In this document: positions 7,648 to 13,864 of the stretch, in pieces | Position numbering within the stretch: position 1 is the first letter of the stretch | Layout: the number at the start of each line of letters is the position of its first letter | Assembly: GCA_033763635.1 (NCBI GenBank) | Contig: JANRKG010000477.1 | Span: 1 to 18,916 of the forward strand | Length of the DNA stretch: 18,916 bases | Source: JANRKG01 sp033763635 | Lineage (GTDB): Bacteria; Cyanobacteriota; Cyanobacteriia; GCF-001939115 | Direction: 5' to 3' | Program-made: the position numbers and the translations under genes | The notes under the pieces: generated by a model | The model's database searches: none | What the model saw: only the letters and a program-made list of their open reading frames with translations | Told to the model about the DNA's origin: nothing

Positions 7648-7746
7648 AAGTCGCCCCCCTCATCCCCCAACCCCTTCTCCCTCAGGGAGATGGGGAGCCG
7701 GATTTCAAAGTCCCTCTCCCTTTGGGAGAGGGATTTAGGGTGAGGG
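7648..7746. repeat. Cyanobacterial hairpin-rich interspersed repeat (CCCTCTCCC/GGGAGAGGG type)
   Basis: A perfect 10-base hairpin, TCCCTCTCCC (7711-7720) and GGGAGAGGGA (7724-7733) around TTT, follows a second hairpin at 7671-7695 (CCCCTTCTCCC / GGGAGATGGGG, one mismatch). Outer bases CCCTCATCCC and GGGTGAGGG are also complementary. I recognise the overall sequence as a repeat found between genes in many cyanobacteria. It produces spurious short ORFs. Confidence 0.75.
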
Positions 7747-7836
7747 TTACACAACTGGGATGCACCCAGACACTGTCCTTGCAAATCTGAGATGTCCCCA
7801 ATCAGATCCTTGTTGTTGCGGCAAAAAATCGTGCTT

Positions 7837-9159
7837 TCAAACAACGGGCTTTTGACTTTGCTGCTTTAAAGCCTTTCGAATTTTTTTGATCAGCATTCCC
7901 GATTCGCGATGCTCTAATAACTCCCGTAACTCGGAGAGGGTTGTTTCCGCCAGGGCGATTTTCTGGGCAAGCATTGAAGGATTTTCCGGCGGAACGTCCG
8001 TGGGTTGCAGAGCATTCCTCTGAGGTGGTGGTAAGAGAAGGGTCGCTGCCGTTTTGGGTGACTGCTGTTGGACTAAAGTTTCCAACTCGTTTAGCAGAAA
8101 TTCTGTGTGGGCAATTTTTTCTACCAACGATCGCACCACAACCATTGAACTGTGAGCTGACTCCGTGAGTTCCTGCACGCGGCTGCGAAAACGATCCGCA
8201 ACTCGGTCCATCTGTCGCCCCACCTCATAGGTTTGGCTGACTAGCTTACTAATTTCATTCGTGATGTGGCTGAATCCACTCAGTTCAGTTCCCCCATGAT
8301 TTGAGATGATCGCGGCCTGAACTGCAAGGTGGCGCACCTGACTATTGACCTTTTCAATGACCTGAGAAGCACCATGAATTGTATCCAATTCCCCCGTGAG
8401 CAACTCTCCAATCCCAACAATCTGGTTGGTGATTTGACAAATATGATTGACCCCAGTAAACGTTGCTTGAAAAGTCTGTTTCCCTTCTTGAGAAAGCAAC
8501 TGCCCAATTTGTAAAAAACGGCGGTTCAGTTGGTGGATTGCATTTGCCTGCTTCACTAATTCCAGTTGTTGAGTTTCTAGCTGACGATTGCGTTCTTGAA
8601 TCAAAGACTGCTGACGCTCCAATAACCGACTGTAATCCCGTACCTTGAGTTGTTCTTCTTCCAACCTCGATCGCTGATTTCGCATTTCCTGGTTGAGCGT
8701 GGTCAAAATTTGCGACTGAGCCAGTAATAGCGTTTGAAAATCAACCAAAAAATAAGCCTGAAAAGCAGGCAAACTTGGGTCACAAAAGACAACAACAATC
8801 GGGTCATACATCTCCTGGAACGAACGCCCCAAGGCTGCCCGGACTGCCACATCTATTTTTTCTCGGTCTTCCAGACAGAGGGGGCGATCATCCTTACCCA
8901 GATGTTCAAAGAAAGTTTGGATAGGCCGATTGAGAAACAGTTCAGGACCAAAGCGCCCACTGATCCGCTCGTGAAAGGCCCGTCGTGAGATCATTCCCAG
9001 AATTTTTGAATCATCAGCCACAATTACCCCTGGTAAATTGGGCTGCCCTTCAAACTGGTCTGCAATTGCTTGGCCCAGGGTCATTGGGTGAACCTGAAAG
9101 TCATGCAACGGCAGATCTCCCAGCGTGGCATCGGAAGTCAGTTGCGGTAGATGATTCAT
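7837..9159 (-). CDS. CBS-like / coiled-coil / degenerate MCP-type signalling protein, cytoplasmic
   Basis: 440 residues from the ATG at 9159. The longer frame begins at a TTG at 9207 with an unconvincing N-terminus, so I chose the ATG. Residues about 20-85 resemble a CBS-type module (LPGVIVADDSKILGMISRRAF, then GPELFLNRPI), of the kind found in GGDEF/EAL proteins. Residues about 145-215 form a strong coiled coil rich in Gln, Arg and Glu. Residues about 230-360 resemble a methyl-accepting chemotaxis signalling hairpin, with its tip at 268-310 (VRHLAVQAAIISNHGG, then GFSHITNEISKLV). The usual tip Asn-Ala-Ala-Ile-Glu-Ala-Ala-Arg has become Gln-Ala-Ala-Ile-Ile-Ser-Asn-His, so CheA/CheW coupling may be lost. 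No membrane segments. No che genes are in view. Divergent from the neighbouring GT4-like gene. Confidence 0.8.
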   Translation of the reverse strand: MNHLPQLTSDATLGDLPLHDFQVHPMTLGQAIADQFEGQPNLPGVIVADDSKILGMISRRAFHERISGRFGPELFLNRPIQTFFEHLGKDDRPLCLEDREKIDVAVRAALGRSFQEMYDPIVVVFCDPSLPAFQAYFLVDFQTLLLAQSQILTTLNQEMRNQRSRLEEEQLKVRDYSRLLERQQSLIQERNRQLETQQLELVKQANAIHQLNRRFLQIGQLLSQEGKQTFQATFTGVNHICQITNQIVGIGELLTGELDTIHGASQVIEKVNSQVRHLAVQAAIISNHGGTELSGFSHITNEISKLVSQTYEVGRQMDRVADRFRSRVQELTESAHSSMVVVRSLVEKIAHTEFLLNELETLVQQQSPKTAATLLLPPPQRNALQPTDVPPENPSMLAQKIALAETTLSELRELLEHRESGMLIKKIRKALKQQSQKPVV

Positions 9160-9273
9160 TACCCTGAAGATAAACCCTGAATGATTAGAGCAAACGCCGA
9201 AACCCAATCTGAAACAGGCAAATAAACAGGACAGGTCAAGAACGACCCTTCAGCGATGCAGACTTGTCAATTA

Positions 9274-9303
9274 GTGTAACCGATTCCCGGTTAGCCATTA
9301 CAC
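9274..9303. promoter_or_regulatory. Dyad in the divergent intergenic region
   Basis: GTGTAA (9274-9279) and TTACAC (9298-9303) are complementary around 18 bases, and an internal AACCG/CGGTT hairpin overlaps the left arm. It sits 40 bases before the GT4-like ATG and about 115 bases before the MCP-like start, a plausible operator position for either gene. No regulator identified. Confidence 0.3.
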
Positions 9304-9342
9304 TTCAAAACAGTGGGTTCAACCTTGTGCTTCACCAGTTTC

Positions 9343-10491
9343 ATGGCGATTAATGTTGCGATCGTTCACGATTATTTACGAGATTACGGCGAAGAGGAAC
9401 GGGTGCTGGAAGCCTTGCACCGTCTCTATCCCCAGGCTCCCATCTACACAGCCTTTGTGGATTACCAGCGGTTAGGAACAGAGGCCGATCGCTTTCGGGG
9501 GTGGGATTTACGAACAACCCTGGCGCAGCGGTTTCCGGCAATCGATCGCTACTATCAACGCTACCAAAGCCTGTTACCTGTCTGCTGGGAAGCACTCGAT
9601 CTCTCTCCCTACGATCTCGTGATTTCCTCCTCTGGAAATTACCTGAGTAAATCTGTTCTAACTCGTCCTGAGACGTTGCATGTGAGCTATTGCCACACGC
9701 CCCCTCGTCACCTTTGGGAAGCTCCGCCCCCCCGTGCGAAGTTCTGGTTTTCGCGATGGTGGCAGGTTCAGGGAGACCTGAAACTCCGTCAGTACGACTT
9801 CTATGCGGCTCAGAGGGTCGATCGCTACGTCACCAATTCCCATGCCGTCGCCCGTCGCATTCACAAGTTCTACCGCCGAGCCGCAGACGTAATTCCTCCC
9901 CCCGTTCGGGTCCGGGCGGAAGGTCGGGCCGGAAAGCAATACTATCTTTACGTGGGACCCCTGACCCGACGGCATCGAGTGGAGTGGGCAATTCAGGCGT
10001 GCCAAGCCCTCGATCGCCCGCTGTGGATTGTGGGGGAAGGCCCGGAAGCGGAACGGTTGCGATCGTTGGCCGCAGGCTCCCAGATCCGTTTTCTGGGCAA
10101 ACAATCTGCTGAAGAGATGGTCGAAATCTATTCAGGAGCCAGAGCCATCCTCTTTCCTTGCCCTGACATCGATTTTGCCACCGCTCCCGTTGAAGCAATG
10201 GGTCAGGGGATTCCGGTGATTGCCTCTGCCCAGAGCGGTCTGACTGAGGTCATTTTGGAACACCGAACCGGGTTATTTTTCCAGGAACCCAACCCGATTA
10301 GGTTGCAAGATACGATCGCTCAATTCGAGAGTCTGCGGTTTTCCTCGATCGCCTGTATTGAACGCGCCCGTGAATTCGATGCCCCCCTGTTCACCTCCCG
10401 TCTGGAATGGTTCATTGCCCAAGCGTTAGACGATCATCGCTTGCAGGGAGTCACCCCAAAGAGAGAAGAGGAAGAGGACACAAAAAGATAA
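9343..10491 (+). CDS. GT4-fold glycosyltransferase-like protein with degenerate catalytic motifs
   Basis: 382 residues from the ATG at 9343; a GTG at 9313 would add ten residues but lacks family support (relatives begin with a strand such as INVAIVHDYL). The N-terminal half is typical of WbaZ-like GT4 enzymes: VSYCHTPPRHLWE at 114-126 and VDRYVTNSHAVARRIHKFYR at 159-178. In the C-terminal half three hallmark positions are changed: the Arg of the usual [S/G]RL turn is Pro206, the Lys of YKR is His211, and the first Glu of the EX7E motif is Ile276 (the second, Glu284, is kept). The C-terminus is a short charged tail (KREEEEDTKR). It may be an inactive paralogue, a regulatory or lectin-like protein, or an enzyme with an altered mechanism. 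It is a stand-alone gene, divergent from the MCP-like gene. Confidence 0.85.
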   Translation: MAINVAIVHDYLRDYGEEERVLEALHRLYPQAPIYTAFVDYQRLGTEADRFRGWDLRTTLAQRFPAIDRYYQRYQSLLPVCWEALDLSPYDLVISSSGNYLSKSVLTRPETLHVSYCHTPPRHLWEAPPPRAKFWFSRWWQVQGDLKLRQYDFYAAQRVDRYVTNSHAVARRIHKFYRRAADVIPPPVRVRAEGRAGKQYYLYVGPLTRRHRVEWAIQACQALDRPLWIVGEGPEAERLRSLAAGSQIRFLGKQSAEEMVEIYSGARAILFPCPDIDFATAPVEAMGQGIPVIASAQSGLTEVILEHRTGLFFQEPNPIRLQDTIAQFESLRFSSIACIERAREFDAPLFTSRLEWFIAQALDDHRLQGVTPKREEEEDTKR

Positions 10492-10747
10492 CGGGGGTGA
10501 AAAGTCAAGTACAAATCTCCCTTTGGAGAGGTAGGTGATTATACCTCCTTTGGAGAATTCTTTTCGTTTATCTCAGCCGTATTTAAAAATTATTTATATA
10601 GTGGTAATACGCTGGACAACCTTAAGAGTCTCTAAGATATCTGCCTCTTAATGCTCCTGTCGTATTGGGTGTGAGAGACGATTGACTTGATTTTGAACTG
10701 CTATCGATCGCTTCTAGCCTTTATTTTTCTTTTCTTAAGAGGTAGAT
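10492..10747. other. Intergenic region between GT4-like gene and adenosine-deaminase-family gene
   Basis: 256 bases. The left part holds the hairpin at 10516-10556. Around 10578-10605 is a strongly AT-rich run that could help promoter melting. The right end carries AAGAGG (10737-10742), five bases before the deaminase ATG. I see no convincing -35/-10 pair and no ORF. Confidence 0.5.
10516..10566 (+). terminator. Candidate hairpin terminator after GT4-like gene
   Basis: TCTCC...GGAGAGGTA and TACCTCC...GGAGA (10516-10556) form an imperfect stem, followed by ATTCTTTTCG. The T-run is short and the stem is interrupted, so termination is a guess. Confidence 0.35.
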
Positions 10748-11824
10748 ATGGCAATTTATGCTGAACTACACCGCCACTTGGGCGGTTCGGTTGTACCTAG
10801 AGTGCTCTGGCGCTATTTTCACCGTACTCCGGGGGACTTAGCGGCTCGCTTCCCGCAGTATGCCGAATTTGAGGAGTTTTACACCCGTCCCCGTAACACG
10901 CTTGATGAGTATCTGGAGTTACACACCCTGGTAGAGAGTGTGCAAACCCGAGAAACTTTACCCTATTTCATCTATCGGCTCATTCGAGGCGCATACATCT
11001 TCGAAAATCTGGCCTATCTGGAGTTACGCTATACCCCCTATCTGCGAACTCCGGAGCATCTGAGCCAATCTGAGCGCATTGATTTGATGACAGAGATTGT
11101 GGATGTCGTGGGTCGGGCCAGCCAAGTTGGGGAATATCCGATTGTCACGAGCCAAATTCTCTGTATGCACTCCCGGTTGCCCTATGAAGTGAATCGGGCG
11201 ATCATCGACTTGGCGGCGCAGATGAAACAGTACGTCTGTGCTGTGGACTTGGCAGGGGGAGATGCCCACTATGCAGAACGGCTGGATGAACTGGTGGGTT
11301 TGTACGCCTATGCGCGATCGAAGGGCTTGAACACCACAGGTCACGTCTACGAAACACCAGACGGATGCTATCCAGAACTCCTGCCCTACCTGATGCGAAT
11401 CGGGCATGGGATTCAGATTCCCCTGCGTCATCCAGAATTGTTGAAGGAGTTAGCGGAACGGCAGCAATGTCTGGAGGTTTGCCCGACCACTTATCTGAAA
11501 ACGGGTACGCTGCAAGACATGTACGAGCTTAAAACCGTGTTCGATCGTTGTTTTGAGGCAGGGGTAGACATTGCAATCTGTACCGACAATGCAGGCTTAC
11601 ACAATGTCCGGTTGCCCTTCGAGTATGAAAATCTGCTAACCCGTGACATTATCGGGTTCCACGAATTGCAACAGTGCCAGGATGCGGCGTTCCGTCATGC
11701 GTTCGCGTGGCCCCACAGTCAGCCTCCAACGACCCTACTCACCGATTTGTTACGCACCGAGTCCCTTTCCTGTCTGCTGGATGACCATGCAGAACGATTT
11801 GAATATGAGCAATCGGTTCGTTAA
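10748..11824 (+). CDS. Adenosine deaminase family metallohydrolase (divergent)
   Basis: 358 residues, close to the family length. Family members hydrolytically deaminate adenosine or related purines with a single Zn ion in a TIM barrel. Metal ligands are all visible: His8 and His10 in ELHRHL, His199 in TTGHVYET and Asp280 in CTDNAG. Catalytic Glu202 and His220 (RIGHGIQ) are kept, as is an EVCPTT segment. Departures from true adenosine deaminase: HAGE has become HVYE, and the second Asp of the STDDP motif is Asn281. The position after the metal-binding Asp normally contacts the substrate ring and assists catalysis, so the substrate or rate may differ from adenosine; an adenine, modified-nucleoside or unknown deaminase is possible. 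Start supported by AAGAGG. Convergent with the 2OG oxygenase gene. Confidence 0.88.
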   Translation: MAIYAELHRHLGGSVVPRVLWRYFHRTPGDLAARFPQYAEFEEFYTRPRNTLDEYLELHTLVESVQTRETLPYFIYRLIRGAYIFENLAYLELRYTPYLRTPEHLSQSERIDLMTEIVDVVGRASQVGEYPIVTSQILCMHSRLPYEVNRAIIDLAAQMKQYVCAVDLAGGDAHYAERLDELVGLYAYARSKGLNTTGHVYETPDGCYPELLPYLMRIGHGIQIPLRHPELLKELAERQQCLEVCPTTYLKTGTLQDMYELKTVFDRCFEAGVDIAICTDNAGLHNVRLPFEYENLLTRDIIGFHELQQCQDAAFRHAFAWPHSQPPTTLLTDLLRTESLSCLLDDHAERFEYEQSVR

Positions 11825-11856
11825 GCATCCAAACTGTTGATGATCGATAGCATCTC

Positions 11857-11886
11857 CGTAGAGACGCGAAAATTCGCGTCTCTACG
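11857..11886. repeat. Perfect palindromic repeat between convergent genes, supplying a stop codon
   Basis: Arms of 14 bases, CGTAGAGACGCGAA (11857-11870) and TTCGCGTCTCTACG (11873-11886), are perfectly complementary around AA. The GTAGAGACGCG palindrome is a familiar cyanobacterial intergenic repeat. It lies between two convergent genes, and its right arm contains the TAG stop (11884-11882 on the minus strand) of the oxygenase gene. In the plus direction a T-run (GCGTTTTTTC) follows a few bases later, so it may also act as a terminator. Confidence 0.8.
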
Positions 11887-12499
11887 CACGTTTGGCGCGT
11901 TTTTTCTCCGATCGCAGGGTCCGGGATTCCAGTTGAATTTCTGGAATGTCCCCCAGTTCATCTTCATCCAGGTTGTATTGCTCACACACCAGGCTTAAGC
12001 GACTCCCGGTACTGGTCATGGGGTTCACAGAATGGGTAAGATCTCCCTGAAAAAAGACCAGTGTATTGGTCTGGGGTCGAACTTGCCCGACCTGCCGCTT
12101 ATTGGATCGCAACACCAATTCTCCCCCTTGCAGATCCGTCGGCACTTCCACATACAGCACGCTGACCATTAGGGGAGGTGCGATCGTTTCACAGTAAGAC
12201 CGCAAGGACCGATCAATGTGGGGATCGACCCGTGAACCCTGTTGCAGCAGTAACGGATTGAGATAAAAGGCATTTCCTTCTGGCAATAAGGCGCGATCGA
12301 GGTAGGGCTTGAAAAAAGGAAACCGCTGTTCCACTTGTGAGAGATGCGATCGGCGGAAGGCGATTGAAAATCCTTTGGTGCCTACAAAATCTCGATTGAG
12401 ATTATTCACAGAAAAATAGGGACAGGCAAAAATCTGTCCCTTTAATTCACGTAAATAATTAGGGGAGAAAGCTTGAGGATACTGCTGATAGTAAGGCAA
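11882..12499 (-). CDS. 2-oxoglutarate/Fe(II)-dependent oxygenase (prolyl 4-hydroxylase-like fold)
   Basis: 205 residues. Such enzymes couple decarboxylation of 2-oxoglutarate to hydroxylation of a substrate. The iron-binding triad is visible as H94-x-D96 in DPHIDRS and His156 in GDLTHSV; Arg167 in GSRLSLV is placed to bind the 2-oxoglutarate carboxylate. Between them the double-stranded beta-helix strands MVSVLYVEVP and LQGGELVL fit the family. The N-terminal 85 residues probably recognise substrate, which I cannot name. The C-terminus is basic (SEKKRAKRA) and ends in a stop codon lying within a palindromic repeat. The HTH-like gene is upstream with a 59-base gap that contains a dyad, so the two may be linked in transcription. 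Confidence 0.88.
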   Translation of the reverse strand: MPYYQQYPQAFSPNYLRELKGQIFACPYFSVNNLNRDFVGTKGFSIAFRRSHLSQVEQRFPFFKPYLDRALLPEGNAFYLNPLLLQQGSRVDPHIDRSLRSYCETIAPPLMVSVLYVEVPTDLQGGELVLRSNKRQVGQVRPQTNTLVFFQGDLTHSVNPMTSTGSRLSLVCEQYNLDEDELGDIPEIQLESRTLRSEKKRAKRA

Positions 12500-12500
12500 G

Positions 12501-12531
12501 GAACTCTTTGGTCTAGAACAGTAGAGTTCTA
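12501..12531. promoter_or_regulatory. Overlapping dyads before the 2OG oxygenase gene
   Basis: TAGAAC (12514-12519) and GTTCTA (12526-12531) are complementary around six bases; GAACTCT (12501-12507) can alternatively pair with AGAGTTC (12523-12529). The site abuts the start codon of the oxygenase gene, suiting an operator or a translation-blocking hairpin. By eye only. Confidence 0.3.
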
Positions 12532-12558
12532 TTCTACAACGGGTGAGTAAATCAACGA

Positions 12559-12780
12559 TTAGTAAACCAAAGAGCAGTTAGGAAACCGACCAGAGCGATT
12601 TGCAGTGACGATCGCATTCCGGCACTCAAATAAACTTACACCTGTGCGCTGGGCAACTTCTCTCAAATTAATCTCAGGAGAGCTACTTTGAGGTGCTTCT
12701 AAATACAGATCGTAAGCAATCTCTAAAACTTTAGACTTTTCTAACATGGGCTGAATCGTTGCCCCGATGACATCAAACAT
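12559..12780 (-). CDS. Small HTH-like hypothetical protein
   Basis: 73 residues; Met12 (12747) is an alternative start. It has a helix (KSKVLEIAYDLYLEA) followed by INLREVAQRTGVSLFECRNAI, which reads like a helix-turn-helix (the REVAQRTGVS turn), and a short C-terminal TANRSGRFPNCSLVY that could form a wing. No signal peptide or membrane segment. I do not recognise a named family, so DNA binding is an inference. It is followed after 59 bases by the 2OG oxygenase gene on the same strand, and a 20-base perfect dyad lies 40 bases upstream, so autoregulation is conceivable. No ribosome-binding site is obvious. Confidence 0.65.
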   Translation of the reverse strand: MFDVIGATIQPMLEKSKVLEIAYDLYLEAPQSSSPEINLREVAQRTGVSLFECRNAIVTANRSGRFPNCSLVY

Positions 12781-12819
12781 AGTTTTTATACCCGATTTTA
12801 TTAATTTAGAACGAACTTA

Positions 12820-12839
12820 TGTTAGGAGTTTACCTAACA
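12820..12839. promoter_or_regulatory. Perfect 7-base dyad, candidate operator
   Basis: TGTTAGG (12820-12826) and CCTAACA (12833-12839) are perfectly complementary around AGTTTA. This is the size and spacing of a site for a dimeric HTH regulator. It is 40-59 bases upstream of the HTH-like gene and could serve either divergent gene. Confidence 0.45.
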
Positions 12840-12857
12840 GTTTTGCTTCCCTCTAAA

Positions 12858-12999
12858 GATGAATCCCATCTACACATTCGGCAGAAGTTAAAGGATTTAA
12901 AATTAAGATTTTCTCTTTCATAAGCATGAAATAAGAGCCACAATTTTATCTAAAGGTAGAGAGAACTTTTTGCGCTCTCTATCGCCGTGTAGATTCATC
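12858..12999 (+). other. Possible structured 5' leader of the DUF2993 gene
   Basis: GATGAATC-CCAT-CTACAC (12858-12875) is complementary to GTGTAGATTCATC (12987-12999) apart from a 4-base bulge. Inside, TAGAGAG (12957-12963) pairs perfectly with CTCTCTA (12975-12981) around an 11-base loop. The segment ends 28 bases before the DUF2993 ATG. It matches no riboswitch I recognise; folding is inferred from complementarity. Confidence 0.35.
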
Positions 13000-13027
13000 C
13001 TCTAGCTTCCTTCCCCTAGAGTTCTGG

Positions 13028-13795
13028 ATGAAGCGAGACGGAGTTTTTCGAGTGACGCAGGAAAAGGCCAGCCTGGGGGAACAGGCTTTAAGTAAGGCTG
13101 CCAAAGTCGGCATTACCACCCAATTAGATGCAGTAGAACAACTGGATGTAGACATCCGCACCGATCCCGTGAAGGCCGTACAGGGACGAGTAGATTCCGT
13201 TGCCATTGATGCCACAGGAATGGTGATGCAGAAAGATTTGCGGATGGAAGAGATGCACTTGCAAACGGGCAAGATTGCCGTCAATCCTCTTAGTGTGGCC
13301 TTTGGCAAAATCGAATTAACGCATCCGACGGAAGCTACCAGTCAGGTCATTCTGACAGAAGAGGACTTAAATCGGGCGTTCAACTCAGACTACATTCACG
13401 GGAAGTTGCAAAATCTGTCCGTTCATCTGGACGATCGCCCCACAAAAGTGAATGTGCAAGCCGTAGAATTGCACCTGCTCGGAGATTGCCAACTCAGCCT
13501 CAAGGCATCCGTCCTGATTCAAGAAACCCAGGAACGCAAGAAGGTTTGTTTCACTGCTACCCCTCGTGTGAAGGAGGGAGGAACAGGAGTTGTGCTGGAG
13601 GATGTGCAGTATCCCGACGATCAACCTCGCTTTTCACCAGAACTGACCCAGGCGCTTTTAGAAAAAGCATCTGATTTGCTAGATCTGCAAAATTTTGAAT
13701 TGCCCGGAATGAAACTCACCCTAAATCACATGGATGTAGAGCCGGGGCGGTTAATTCTGCAAGCGGATGCCCTGGTGGAACAATTTCCGAGTTAG
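13028..13795 (+). CDS. DUF2993 (LmeA-like) phospholipid-binding-family protein
   Basis: 255 residues. The layout fits the cyanobacterial DUF2993 family: an N-terminal region with ITTQLDAVEQLDVDIRTDPVKAVQGRVDSVAI, then repeated amphipathic strands, with VILTEEDLNRAFNSDYI in the middle and a C-terminal GMKLTLNHMDVEPGRLILQADA. LmeA relatives are linked to lipid binding and envelope maintenance in actinobacteria; the role in cyanobacteria is not known to me. Unlike actinobacterial LmeA there is no signal peptide or membrane anchor, so the protein is probably cytoplasmic or membrane-peripheral. No good ribosome-binding site precedes the ATG; the frame stays open upstream but I find no better start. 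Followed 69 bases later by the DUF2231 gene on the same strand. Confidence 0.78.
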   Translation: MKRDGVFRVTQEKASLGEQALSKAAKVGITTQLDAVEQLDVDIRTDPVKAVQGRVDSVAIDATGMVMQKDLRMEEMHLQTGKIAVNPLSVAFGKIELTHPTEATSQVILTEEDLNRAFNSDYIHGKLQNLSVHLDDRPTKVNVQAVELHLLGDCQLSLKASVLIQETQERKKVCFTATPRVKEGGTGVVLEDVQYPDDQPRFSPELTQALLEKASDLLDLQNFELPGMKLTLNHMDVEPGRLILQADALVEQFPS

Positions 13796-13864
13796 TTTCT
13801 GAAGGTTTGACCATTGCGATCGAGTTGCGAAAACGTTTGTAACACCCCATTCAGAGGAGACCCT

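Larger units (their letters stand above)
7522..7836. other. Repeat-filled intergenic region between convergent pfkA and MCP-like gene
   Basis: 315 bases with no credible gene. It holds three nested repeat units, listed separately: a GTAGGGC/GCCCTAC inverted repeat with a 15-base tandem duplication, and a larger hairpin-rich element bracketed by near-identical 15-base sequences at 7625-7639 and 7754-7768 (ACTGGG[G/A]TGCACCCA). The last 70 bases are unremarkable. The hairpins may serve as transcription barriers between the convergent genes. Confidence 0.6.
12781..13027. other. Divergent intergenic region with dyad and possible structured leader
   Basis: 247 AT-rich bases between the HTH-like gene and the DUF2993 gene. 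It holds the dyad at 12820-12839 and the inverted-repeat-bounded segment at 12858-12999, described separately. No ORF is supported. Promoters were not resolved, although TATAAA lies just before the HTH-like ATG on the minus strand. Confidence 0.5.

Noticed and set aside
7533..7844. 103-residue minus-strand ORF after pfkA
   Set aside because: It is made almost wholly of intergenic palindromic repeats, which commonly yield spurious ORFs.
9658..10198. Several 120-148-residue ORFs on both strands within the GT4-like gene
   Set aside because: All overlap a gene with clear family homology and have biased, motif-free composition.
11024..11431. 135-residue minus-strand ORF
   Set aside because: Antisense shadow of the adenosine-deaminase-family gene.
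13814..13864. TTG-initiated extension of the DUF2231 gene
   Set aside because: The ATG at 13865 has a strong AGAGGAG site, and the extension shows no family sequence.
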